Shown here one piece after another: positions 46,157 through 57,972 of a stretch of DNA of 64,000 bases. Source of the stretch: Isoetes taiwanensis (taxonomy: Eukaryota; Streptophyta; Lycopodiopsida; Isoetales; Isoetaceae); assembly GCA_021234155.1 (NCBI GenBank), contig JAJEKV010000017.1, positions 11,541,525 through 11,605,524 on the forward strand, given 5' to 3'. The position numbers were made by a program, and so were the translations under genes. The first letter of the stretch is position 1. Each line of letters begins with the position of its first letter. The notes beneath the pieces are model-generated. The model saw only the letters and a list, made by a program, of their open reading frames with translations, did no database searches and was not told the origin of the DNA.

Positions 46157-46402
46157 CCTCTTATAATTTGTCGCCGACCTTTCTAAAAGGTTCCCTTTTT
46201 ATAATTGGGTATCTCCCCTTATAATAAAGTGCAATATCCTTCTTTTCCTATCTTAAATAACACCTTGCCCCTTTCACAAGGTAGAGACCTTTATAAATAT
46301 CTTGCTAAATTTTTTTATACAATTATAGGGCCTTCAACATAAATAATCATTGAGCATTTGGTGAGATAACCTTTTCTTAAAATAAAGGCACAATCTTATA
46401 TA

Positions 46403-46430
46403 CTAGTTATGGTGCCCGGCGTTGCCGGGC
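46403..46430 (-). mobile_element. Helitron 3' terminus, minus strand
   Basis: On the minus strand: the hairpin GCCCGGCAACGCCGGGC (46414-46430), ACCATAA, then CTAG (46403-46406), followed by T. This is the canonical Helitron 3' end: hairpin, short spacer, CTRR and insertion before T. The body would extend to higher coordinates, but its TC start was not found. It matches the terminus at 22588-22615. Confidence 0.75.
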
Positions 46431-46639
46431 TTTAGTAGTAATTTGTAGGGGTGGTTGTTTTGTAGTTGCATTGTGTTTTTATTGGATAGAGGGGCAAGTG
46501 ATCTAAGTGATGATTGGGAATGGATTATGTCTAAATCTTTGGAATAGAATCTTTTGGTATGATCTGACTATGTCTGAAGAGGGGGATAAGGTCTAATATG
46601 GAGTGGGATTTGATGTCAAATTAAACATTGTTGTTACAC

Positions 46640-46725
46640 TCTATTCTATTCTATTCTGTTCTATTCTATTCTATTCTATTCTATTCTATTCTATTCTATT
46701 CTATTCTATTCTATTCTATTCTTAT
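46640..46725 (+). repeat. CTATT microsatellite
   Basis: About 17 units of CTATT with one variant. This is the same unit as the tail of LINE copies 1 and 2, but the LINE 3' tip does not precede it. Confidence 0.95.
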
Positions 46726-47133
46726 TGAAGTATAGATATTTCTATGGATCTGTGAAGATAAGCTTCCAATGCACCATGTCCCATATTTATTAGAACATCA
46801 CATAAGGTGAACATTGGTTAGATTTATTGTCATGAGAGGTCCCATTTCCTTAATACAACGACAAATAAGCACAATCGAAAACCTCATTTTTGCAATAATG
46901 TTGTTGAATAATGGAATGATATACAATTGGGCATCCAATGTTTTAGCGAGAGTCCGGTCACCTCAGTTGTTTATCCATATATGTCCAAACACAATATAAG
47001 CAATAGCATAAAAGAGAATGCATATATCGTTTAGAGAACATTATTATTCAGCCAAGAGGAGTAATGTGGCACGCTTTTAGGAGTAAGATTTCTCTGCCAA
47101 TGAGAAGCAATAGAACAACAAATAAGATGAATA

Positions 47134-47300
47134 TGTAGCACAATAACAGGGGGTTACTTTTAGATTTTTATACGTTTTTTCACATGGTTTTTCTATGATT
47201 TCGTTGTTGTATTCGTTGAGGTGTACTAAATAGTATTTCTAGAGTGCACCCTTTATGGGCCGTTGATTTTCGTTGGTTGGAACAATCCGAGGGTTGTTGT
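47134..47300 (+). repeat. Dispersed repeat TATGTAGCACAATAACAG, second copy
   Basis: Similar to 10017-10190 through AGAGTGCACC. A third, short copy of the first 35 bases is at 48252. Confidence 0.5.
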
Positions 47301-47319
47301 CTTTCTCTGCATGTGTTTG

Positions 47320-47505
47320 TGCATGAACACTGCGCATGTGTATGCATGTGCATGTGCACATGCATGTGCATGTGTGTGCATGTGCATGTTCATGTGCATG
47401 CGCATGTATATGCATGTGCATGTGTATTGTGCATGTGCAAGTGCAAGTGCAAGTGCATGTGCATGTGTGCATGTGTGTGCATGTGTGCATATGCATGTGT
47501 ACTTG
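47320..47505 (+). repeat. GCATGT-rich microsatellite
   Basis: Irregular TGCATG/GTGCATGTGT repeats. Open frames on both strands encode artefactual Met/Cys/His-rich strings (MCMH and HMHT types). Confidence 0.95.
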
Positions 47506-47522
47506 CCCTCTTGGATTCTTAT

Positions 47523-47983
47523 TGCCGGAGTGGATTTTACTACCACGAGATGGATTTTTTGCTCACACTTACAAAGGTATTTGTTTTTTAATGTTTCTTC
47601 AGTTAGCATAATGTTTTTTTTTTACAAGGTATTGGTTTTCTGATTCTACAATGTAGTGCTGCAAAATCCCCTTTTGTTTCCTTCCTAAGATTTGCTGCAG
47701 ATTCAAGTTTAGGCCCTCTGTTTGCTTCCAACTCTTGGATATTCCTGGCTGCCGGATTGGATTTTACTACCACGAGATGGATTTTTTGCTCACACTTACA
47801 AAGGTATTTGTTTTTAATGTTTCTTCGTTAGCATAATGTTTTTTTTTTTACAAGGTATTGGTTTTCTGATTCTACAATGTAGTGCTGCAAAATCCCCTTT
47901 TGTTTCCTTCCTAAGATTTGCTGCAGATTCAAGTTTAGGCCCTCTGTTTGCTTCCAACTCTTGGATATTCCTGGCTGCCGGAT
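47523..47983 (+). repeat. Tandem duplication of about 229 bp
   Basis: Two almost identical units run from GCCGGAGTGGATTTTACTAC (47523) and GCCGGATTGGATTTTACTAC (47751) to TTGGATATTCCTGGCT. Differences are a few bases and a one-base T-run change, so the event is recent. Confidence 0.9.
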
Positions 47984-48519
47984 TGTTCATAGCATCCAGC
48001 CTTTAGCTTCAATCAACAAACGGATTCTTATGCACACAACAGGCGGATTATTCCACGCCCTTTTCCATGTCACGCAGATCAGTCAAACAATGGCCACAAG
48101 AATGCATTTATATTGTAGGTTTAGAACTTTAATCGAACCATAAGATGAATCATGCATTACCTTTAAGCTAGAGATGGAGCATCCAAAATCATATGGATTG
48201 ATAAACAATGGTGTCATTGTGAAAGAGAAATAGTTGTAGCGGAAGTAACAATATGTAGCATAATAACAGGGGGTTTTCTTTGTGTTGCAAACTTTATGAC
48301 TTTCAGAATAATGGGATCAATCTGATCTATCTTTATGGTAACTTTTACTTATGTATTTATTTTATTGTGATCAAATTCAAAAGCTACAGGTCATGAAAGC
48401 CTCAAATGAATTCTAGGTTTTTCCTAGTTTGAATTCTAAAATTTTTGTCACACCGTGGGGGGCGTCCCTAAGGCCCCGAAGGGGCCAAATTTTTTTTTTG
48501 CAACACAAACCATTAACAT

Positions 48520-48640
48520 CCAACATATAAAAATTAAATCCCCCAACACATAACAACCAACGCATAACAACCATTGACATTAACAACCAACACATAACTA
48601 CCATTGACATTAATTAACACAACCATTGGGTCCAACACAT
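48520..48640 (+). repeat. Minisatellite, CAACACATAACAACC type
   Basis: Imperfect units of CCAACACATAAC and ACCATTGACATTAACA. No coding sense. Confidence 0.6.
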
Positions 48641-48695
48641 TTAAATTAAAATCCCCCTTAAACCCCCTTTGGTTTGGGTGCATATTCACACGGGG

Positions 48696-48920
48696 GGTGA
48701 CGTAGGGCAGCGAGAGCCCTCATAATTGTATTTTGCACGTACGAAATCAACACCATATAGTATTCCGCTTGAAATCTTATAGTATTTTGCGAATCTTGTT
48801 ATACAGTATAGCAAATTTTGTACTTGCATACCCCACAAACGAGGAACTTTACGTACGGTATAGATTAAGGAATAAGGGGTGAATATGCCTATCCAACAGC
48901 TCTCGTTGCCCGGAGTCACC
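48696..48920. mobile_element. MITE-like element with 22-bp inverted ends
   Basis: The ends are GGTGACGTAGGGCAGCGAGA on the left and, reverse-complemented, GGTGACTCCGGGCAACGAGA on the right. Size is 225 bp with an AT-rich interior. I could not see a target duplication, so the superfamily is not assigned. Confidence 0.6.
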
Positions 48921-49029
48921 TAATAAGTATGGTTAATATAGATAACTCATTGTAAATAGCTTTTTGGGACCGATGCTGCATAACAAAGCTAACATAACAC
49001 TCTTTCACGTATAAGTGTTAAGTTTTATC

Positions 49030-50285
49030 CACAAATTGCAAATGTTAAAAGTAAAATTTCATCCACAAACTTAGATTAGAATTTGTACGGAGAATATACT
49101 TACGAAGAATATATATACTAAAATATGCAATCAAACCATCAAACTTTGAAGCCTAGAAGTATTCTTTGCTCAACAAATGGCTAATTGTTGATTTCATCAA
49201 AGTGCATCCCTGATTATGTGTACTTTGTGGTTTTGAATCCTCCCTGGATTCTCTCTGAAGGGTAAGTTTGATATTTTGGATTGTCCCAAACATTGGCAGA
49301 TATTTTGGATTGTCCCAAACGTTGGCAGCATGGCTCTGGCATAGATAATAGTTACTTACAGGTTTTAAAGACTAAAATGTCAAAAGAAAAATTCATCCAC
49401 AAACTTAGATTAAAATTTATGCAACCAAAATTTTGCACAAAGAGGATGCAACCAAACCATCTAGCTTTGAAGCCTAGAAGTTGTTCTTTGCTCAACAAAT
49501 AACTGATGCAACCAAACCATCTAACTTTGAAGCCTAGAAGTTGTTCTTTGCTCAACAAATAACTAATTATTTTCATTAAAGTGCATCCTTGACTATGTAT
49601 ACTTTGTGGTTTTGAATCCTTCTTGAATTGTCTCTGAAGGGTAAGTTTGATATTTTGGATTGTCCTAAATGTTGGCAGCGTGGCTATGGCACAAATAATG
49701 CATGCTTATAGCTTCTAAAATCTAATGATACATCCGAGGACATATTTTGAAATGTAACTTCATGCATGCATTTATCCCCATGTAAAAACCTTTTGGTCCA
49801 GGTCCATAACTTGTTGAAACTGCAAACGTTGAAGGAAATCAAGCTATGTTCGGCCCAGTTTCCTTGCAAAATGCTCAAGCCTTAAGAGTCATGCACTTAA
49901 GGTCTGAGGACATATTCTGAAATATTTAACTTCATACATGCGCCTAGTAGACCACCTACACTTATGATTTAGTTACTTTCATTATGCAATATGAAAAATT
50001 GTACAGTTACCCTCATTATGCAATATGAAAAACTATACAGTATGATCTGCACATGATCTGCACACCTGTCTTAATTTGCCTGGACATATGTATCCACTTG
50101 TCTTAATTTGGCTGAGTTAGCTAGATACACCTTCAACTTAAGGCTACAATTACCTTCATTATGTAATATAAAGAACTGTACAATATGATCTGCACGGTTG
50201 TCTTGATTTTCCTAGACATATCTGCCCACCTATCTTAATTTGCCTGAGTCAGCCGGGTACACCTTCAATTTAAGGCTAACACAAT
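49030..50285 (+). repeat. Nested tandem duplications
   Basis: A block of about 350-430 bases (AATTTCATCCACAAACTTAG to TTGGATTGTCC) is present twice, at about 49045-49340 and 49385-49680. Inside the second, a 60-base unit (GATGCAACCAAACCATCTA to CAACAAATAACT) is itself doubled at 49444-49564. At 49980-50280 a unit of about 135 bases containing CATTATGCAATATGAA and CACCTTCAACTTAAGGCTA is repeated. Confidence 0.75.
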
Positions 50286-50289
50286 AGAT

Positions 50290-50743
50290 TAATGTCGATT
50301 TCATCATGGAGCGGCTTCCATCCCCAGGGAGGAGAGGATATGTCAGTGTTGTGAGATGCACGTGATAGAGGATGAGCACCATGCCCTCCAGCGGTGCCCA
50401 GCATATGCCCATGTCCGAGCAGTGCACACTGATCTTAGATGCTCTGACACACCGCTACATCAGTTACTCGCATCACCTATGGTAGCGCGACTGGGAGCTT
50501 ACATCCTGCAGATTTCGGCCGTCAGACTTGCTCTTCTGGGGCATGGTATTTGAGAGCCTACTGTTAGGGTTTTTCCTCCCAAGTGGGGGTTTTTTCATCC
50601 CGGTAGTAGGGTTCTACTGTACAGTTACATTGTTTGTTTTTTTGTGTTGGGGTTTTTGGCTTTTTTGCCTGTTCTGTGCCGTCTCATAGGCCTCTGGCCT
50701 CCGTGGACGTTAAAATAAACTTCCTTCCTTCCTTCCTTCCTTC
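50290..50743 (+). mobile_element. LINE 3' fragment, copy 3
   Basis: A plus-strand, 5'-truncated member of the same LINE family. It keeps the C-terminal Cys/His motif (CQCCEMHVIEDEHHALQRCP) and the protein end to a stop at 50553. Then come the hairpin region (50557-50610), the 3' tip GGCCTCCGTGGACGTTAAAA (ending 50715) and a tail of TTCC units. This copy shows the intact CxxC...H...C motif that is damaged in copies 1 and 2. Confidence 0.88.
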
Positions 50744-53700
50744 GAATTCCATGCAAGAGAAATGATTAGGTAACGCATTAATGAAGCTTGCAAAAATTCA
50801 CAATGTTTGCAAATGAGCATACATCCAACTTTTGCAAACAATATTGCATCTAGAAACATCAGTATTGGAAGACTAAAATATGTATAGCTACTCTTTTATT
50901 GACTACCTTTAAGTCTACAACTACTCTTTTGTTGACTGGCTTTGAGTAATGATTAACATGGATCCATGATGTCAACCATTCAGAAGTCACGTGGAACATC
51001 TTTAAGCATGCTCCTTGGCTTACTCTATGAAGCAGAAGGTAGCAAAGTAAAAATTGTCCTTTCTCTTCGTGGAATTTTTTACAGTTAGTATGTCCTTCCA
51101 CTTTGCAGGATAGGCTAAAGCTAGTACACATGTGCTAAAAAAAAGTTTATCAAAGAAGAAATAATAAGTCAGTCAAGTCTTGAAGGTTTGCTAGATCTGC
51201 AAGAAAAATCATCCATGTAAAATAAGGATGTTCAGCTGCAGACAGTTTGCCTCTTTTAAACTCAGGCTTTATAATGCTTCTGGAGCTCCAACTGAAGCTT
51301 GTGTGTGATGATGTACATTTATAAACTAATGCAATAAGCTACAAATTGTAGATCTGAAGTGATATTCCAAAGCTTGGACCTAGCTCTTATCTTGACAGGT
51401 CAAGTAGCTCTAGAGACCAGTTGAATCTGGTCCAGCATACCCACGCTATCTTACATATGTTAAATGTGGAGAATTTACAATAACCAATCCACTTAGCTCT
51501 ACGTGCATGTTAATGATTTGGCAAGGATATGCTTGGAAGCTTCAAGTAGAGGAAGTACACTCCTAAACAACCCACAAAATTCATCCACAACATCATGCTA
51601 AACTATAGTCTATCCTACAGATTCAAAAATGTCATAGTCAATGGTCTATAATGTATATCTGGTGGTTTATTGCCAGAAGATATTTTGCACGTAAATTGCG
51701 AGAGGCACTTAAAATGATATGACAAACAACGCTATGTTAGACACTTAAAATGATATGACAAACAACGCTATGTTAAACATCTGTCCAGAAAGTGACAACA
51801 ATTAAGTTCTTACCTCTAGAGTTGCATTGCTTGTAGTGCCAAATGAGCTATGCAAAACGCTTCTGAAAGAGACAAAGTCCCATGTCATTGGGAAGGGGAA
51901 ACCAAGGGACAAAACTAAGGAGACTTACAGAGATTAGCCAAACACATCCAAATATCCATAGATTGCACTATGACCTTGGGTTGTGGCCTGCATTCACCAG
52001 TTTGGCCTATACATTTTGATACATCATCAAAACTTCTAAAACAGAGAGAGATTTATTTGTTGTTGCCAAAGAGTGACACCAAAGGAGGTACCTAAACTTC
52101 AGCTTGGTTTCCTTTCTTCAGCAGACACTGGGCTATTTGATGCTATGGCATATATAAGCCATAGTCGCGCTAATTTCTTTTGGTTGGTTCTCTCAGAGTT
52201 CTGGTTTAGGCGCTTATACCTACTGTTGTAGTTATCTTTTTCATCCTATATAGCATTCTCCAATAGAGCTCTTCAACTCTCGACTTTAATGGTAGACACT
52301 TACTGTTTCTTGAGATAACTCCTTGTCTGCTAGCATGCCTCTCAAGATTCCAAAGCAATAATCTTTTCAAATTTTGAGTGAGGCCCATTAATTCTGAAAT
52401 GGATTAAATCTGGTAGTGACCATGTTCCCCAATGGCACTTTCAGGACAGTCAGTAAAGGAAACCTTGTATGTGTCTAGATATGTGCAGATAGTGAAGAGT
52501 GGTGCTCTTGAGGCCTTAGCCTGGGAATTAATAAGTCAAACTTAAATAACAAAAGAAAGAATTACCAATACAATCTCTAGTTATCAAATGCCATGACAAC
52601 TCAAACTTACATTTCCACCCGTAGATTCCTTCTTTACATCTTGAGACACATCATTCAATGCTTTTACTTGGCGTTTCACTTCACCTGTGAAACTAACCTA
52701 GTCAGTCACAAATCTTTACAGCAGAAAAATCCAGCACATTTCATAAATGCAGAACTTCATGATAAGAACCATCATCATGACTGCAAACATAAAGATGCCT
52801 AAAGCATCATCTGGAGCAGATGCTTTAATTCTCAAAGTCAGTCAACCAGAAAAAGAGTGGGCCAATAACGAACTTCGCACTCCCAAATAATCAGGTAGAA
52901 AATTAAGTAGGTGCACAGACAGAAAAATACCAAGTACTACAATGATTCATTCATTGTTAATATTAGATAAACTGCTCATTCAGATAAAGAGGACATGAAT
53001 GCAAGTTGCAGCCAATTGAATAGCAATCTAGCAATCAGCAATCTAGCTTAGAAGCATGGGACACGAATCATTAGCAATGTAATCAAATGGCATATAGATC
53101 TTGAATGATGACATGCATGCTGAGATGCTATGCATCCTCTCGAAAGGAAAAAATTCAATTCCTATCTCAAAGGATCAGAGAGGTCATTGCCATATGAGAA
53201 CAAAAGAAAATATGCTTGAAATGTCTAAACAAAATGAACAAAATGTTCGCAGAACGTGTATACATCATCGATATGACATGCAATATTGTTGGAGCAAGCT
53301 AGACCAAGGCATAACAACGTCAAGTACCATATACGCTAGATTGATGTAACCAGCAAGCACCTAGAAGAAAATATCATCAAAAGAAATTAAGAACACTAAC
53401 CTTTTAATGAAAAGCCATGGTGCCATTGCTAATTCTTGCTCTTACACAGCTAAACTCCAGATACTCTGGAATAGAGAAAATAGGCTGCCTTGTGTAAGCT
53501 TAGTCGTTGTAGATGGGAGGATGCACTGCAAACAGAACACAACAGGCAAAAACGTCAATGATGTGCATCCATGAATAGAAATAAGTTAAAAAGTGAATAT
53601 GTTAAATTCACAAATGCAGAGATTAATTCTGAGGAGCCTACTATCTGCACATTCAGCTTCACAACAACAGAGATTGATCAGAAGCCTGCTATCTGCATAT

Positions 53701-55820
53701 TCACCTAAATGTCAAAAATTCAGGCTTTCCCTAACTGCACATTTTTTTTTTCCAAATGAACTTCTCCAAACGAAGTAGAGTACCGTCAATTGGATCTATC
53801 CTTGCAATTAAGTGTCGTGCATGCATGGAAAATTTTGGTCTTCTTGTGAAAGCACAAAGGAGAGCAAGCTAGTATTATTTAAACATGAAAGTCTAGAACA
53901 ATCCTCTATATGTAGTGCATCCAGTAACATTCTAGATTGTAATCTAGAGATTATAAGTGAAAATCACCAAGAGGACTATCTATACCTCTTAAATTACCCG
54001 CAGCTTATCTTGCAAACGGTCCCTATAAAATGCTGGTGCTCTTATCACTCCGCTCTGCAAAAAGAATTAGAAAACAATCAGAATACATATGGGCCTAGCA
54101 AAAATTACAATGGCATGTCTACCATCACGGACAGATAATGGAAAATCTTGGCAAGCATATAACAAAATCAAATCAACCTTCAGGAAGCATAAACCCTAAA
54201 TGCTTCACATCTTCAGCCGATTTTGATCAACTGATCCCTGCATGGCTTGAGAAATCGTGGCATGGATTCTCTTTGCCATAAAAAGCCATCAAAAACATAA
54301 GGACCTCAAAAATCATAAATGAAACAACTTCTTCGATTTCTGGAAAATTGAAAATTTTCACTGTAGCAAGCTCTCCCGCAGATGATCCGACAGTGCTAGA
54401 AATTTTTCCCTTAGGCGTCTTCTTCTGCTTCTGGCAGTGATTAAAATTTTAAAATCTGGTCTGCAGAGGATCGTCAGCTACAATCTATGTGGCAGATGCT
54501 TGAAATCGGATGGATATAAGATCATTCGACACCTTTGCAGTTTCCAATCGTGGAGCAAGGCGGATGAGACTGCCCACGAAACCAAAAAGCCCTTCAAAAT
54601 GAGACCATAAAAACTTGTCCCGATTTTTGGAAGAACGGAAATATTTCCCGGTGCCGAAAACCCACGAAATCTTAGGAAATCAATTAAAAAAAAAATCCAA
54701 AAACATTTTCCACCATACCGGAAAATCCCAAATTAACAAGATTGATTTAATCATTGCCCCATAATGATGTTTTATCATTATATCCATCAACTATGAGTTG
54801 GTTTCTATGCCTTTCACACAGTAATGTATTTTGTGCTTGAAAGCTGACTCACTCGACAGCAGCCGATAAGCATGTGATATGGAACTTGATGTAACCATGT
54901 TATAATCATATTAGCAAGCTGAAGCTTGCAACCATGTTGGTGAGATAATCTTCTATTGGATGTCCAATTTCTTTTTAGTTGTTAAGAGCTCAATGCTTTT
55001 GACCCATAACTGTATAGCTTCAACGTCTTAACATCTGTAGATGCCTCTAGGCATATAATATGTCATCCAAGCCATAACAACCCCTAGCTCGAGCAATCTA
55101 AGGTACCCCTAAATCTTTGAATTAAGGAAAATGGCCAACCGATAATTTCAGGCCATTCCCCATCTCGAAACGTTAAACTGTGCCAAACATTCAAATGCAT
55201 GCACTCCCACCATAACAGTCTAGCCAACTCTAATTTGGCTCAAGTGGCCAACTCTAATTTGGCATTCCTCCGTTGGTCCAGTCCAATGGCATTACCCCTC
55301 ATAGGGTACCTATTTTTTTAAATAGTGTACTGCTGCCATGCCATGGCAGCATGGAAGAGCTAAGCACATCTTTGCACTAATCCTCTCATCTTGATCTGGT
55401 TTGCAAGACAATAGGGAAATGCTTCACTAGCATACATCAATAATTTGAAGAGCAAGGGAAGGACAATTGACTCTCAAGTCACTCAAGAGATACAAGAGGT
55501 CAAACAAGCAAAGGAAATGAAGAAAAGTAGACAAAGAAGACCCCTTGAAGAATATTCCATGGTATGTAGCTATTTGTGATCTTGGCATCTTTGGCATTTT
55601 GATCCCCTTCTCCATTTACTCCACCATCCTAAAATACCATTGAACTTTGATTCCTTGCCCATATACCTCTCTAAGTCAAACTTGACCTTGAAAGTTCTTT
55701 CTAGTCAAAACACACCTCCATGGAACACCCACTTGCTCCATCATCCACAAGTTCAAAAGTGACTTGACTTGGTCATAATCTCGCTCAGAAGTCAATATCT
55801 CATGCAACTTGACCAAAGTT
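50744..55820. other. Unassigned; faint minus-strand exon candidates
   Basis: No gene is supported. A 38-base unit ending AACGCTATGTTA is doubled at 51705-51775. On the minus strand, 54004-54060 is flanked by TTTTTGCAG and GTAATTT and is open (GVIRAPAFYRDRLQDKLR). 53440-53525 after TTTGCAG is also open, and a pyrimidine-rich leader-like stretch lies near 54600. These might be parts of one transcript, but I recognise no family. At 55322 GCTGCCATGCCATGGCAGC is a palindrome with a related copy at 57869. Confidence 0.35.
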
Positions 55821-55830
55821 AAAAGAAAGT

Positions 55831-57682
55831 TGCAAAATTCCTAAGGGAAGTGCTCAAGATTCAAGCGTGCCCTAGGAGGTGCTAAAAAGTTGCTCCATAA
55901 AAGAAATTGGCTCCTAAATGAGCACTTGATGGGCCAAGTCACTTTACACCTCACTTCATTTTTGACTAGAAAGAATTTTCAAACTCAAGTTGGCTAACAC
56001 GTCATCATCCCCATCGGCCATGTCATAACCACCTAGCCTTGTCATCATTTCCAAATGTCACACCATCCACTCCTTAGCTTCATTTTTGCCAACTTCAAAC
56101 GTGCTCCATTGTGAGAAAAGATTCTAGAATCTTATAGAGTGCAAAAAAAGATTCCCATTTTGAAAAAAAGTTCTATTTTGGACATTATAGCTGCTTTCTA
56201 GGGAATCGTGCCATAGGGCTTGGGGGTGCAAAAATTTTCCTATCTACCCCTCCCCCAGCCTATTTCTCTTTCCAGCCAATCTCCCCATGCCGCGTGGAAC
56301 ATCCGGGCGTGTGGGGCGGTGGAGGTACCGGATCCCACGTGGATATTGCACGCAATAATTGTAAATAGTGGATTTTCTTTTCCTTATATACCTTTGTCGC
56401 CAAAACCTAATCGAGCCTGTGGGATATTTCGCTAGAACCCTTATGAACCCTAAAATCCGGAAACGCCAAGATCTGTTTAATTCGGCCAAACAAACCACTA
56501 AATCATGACTTAAACTGGCCGGATCACCATGTTTAATGCCAAGAATACCTATTGTGAGCTAAAAGACAGGAGAACAAAGGGAAATGATCAAGAACTCAAC
56601 GGAACAGAGCATTTACAAAAGGGGTTTTTTGACAGAAGAAAGATTCGAGGGCTTTGAGGCAAAGAAGTGATTCCTGGCTTTGAAGAAGGACTGGCTTGAT
56701 AATCCTGAGCTTGATTTCGACCTTCAATGTTCACCTCTGATCCGGATTATTGACTTAATTCTCTGGATTATTTGAATGTTCACCTATTTGATTCTGTGCC
56801 CAAGACCATGAGCTTGGGATATTGCATTGTATCTCTTGAGTGTTTGATTCAATTGAAAATCCGACCTTTGTAGTCATATGTTTGTGTTGCATTGAAATCT
56901 ATTCCCAAAAGAAAACAATCATCAGAGGCTAGGCGTGTTGTTTTGCCCTGATCGTCAGATATAGGTAGTCTGCCTATTTAGTATGTCTTGAGAAAAGGTA
57001 AAAGCTAAGCTCTTGTCAAGACAAATTTCCAATACTATTTTGAGTCGACATGTCTAGATCCAGTTGTGATGCATAACAGGCACTGAGCATAAAAGAGCAA
57101 CCATTTGAGCATTAGTCTTGCCAAGAAGATATGTTAAGCAAGGCAACATTAGACACAAGTGCAACCCTTCACTCGAAAGCATCTTCTTTCAGAATTGTTC
57201 ATACCTTACAGCACTAGGCGAAAAATCATCAAAAGAAAAAATTGGGTCCTTTTTTGGCAAAAGGAAGATTTGGCCCTTATTGTGCAGGTAAATCTAAGTA
57301 GAATAGAATTGGAAAATCCAGAAAATTCCTTGTCAACATCGAGTTTCAAATTTCAGCTCTCTGCCAGGGATATTGACCAAAAATTGACTGGGTCAGTGAT
57401 CAAATTTTGGCCTATCTAAACTTGTCAGACCTTTCTGAGATTTTGCAGTCTATTAGTAAGAAGTGTTGAGCATCTTGAGGAGTGAAATCCATATCCAAAG
57501 CTTGATAGATCATATACTGCAAGCTATTTTGTAAAGCAGACTTTTTTGCCTTCAGGGAAGCACACTCCCAGTGAAACTCTGTGCATTATTTCTGGAATCT
57601 TTGCACTCAGAGTGGTTGCCTCAAGCAACCTGGAGGTTCTAAACCACTGAGGTTGAAGGTTTTGCCAGGAACACCTTCAACA
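55831..57682. mobile_element. LTR-like repeat family B, copy 2 (uninterrupted)
   Basis: It starts TGCAAAATTCCTAAGGGAAG and ends AACACCTTCAACA; about 1.85 kb. It shares GGCGGTGGAGGTACCG, the TATA-like CCTTATATACCTT (about 56390), GAGCTTGGGATAT and CCAGGGATATTGACC with copy 1. No open frame of significance is present, consistent with a solo LTR. Confidence 0.6.
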
Positions 57683-57972
57683 TGTACCAAGGTATTTTAA
57701 CCATCACTTTAGTGCCATATGGTACTTTAGTCACGTAAATAAATTGTAATACCTGATGGGATTATACCAAACTTCCAAACATTAGTACCAAACCCAAGGA
57801 CCTTTTCCAAAGGCTCCTTTATGTCTCTTCACAATTAACTTATTATTTCCTCAGGTTATCATATTGCTGCCACATTATGGCAGCATAGAAGAGCCATGCA
57901 CACACATCATCCTTCTAGCTAACCTAATGTGTTGTATTTGTTCTTTCAAATATGTGTTGTATTTGTTCTTTC

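Noticed and set aside
46640-46725. CTATT array as the tail of another LINE copy
   Set aside because: The unit is the same, but the LINE tip GGTCTCCGTGGACG is not adjacent, so it is listed only as a microsatellite.
47239-47643. Overlapping Cys/His/Met-rich ORFs on both strands
   Set aside because: They are translations of a GCATGT-type microsatellite in several frames.
49030-50285. CRISPR-like array
   Set aside because: The repeats are long, irregular tandem duplications without short uniform repeats and unique spacers, and the genome is eukaryotic.
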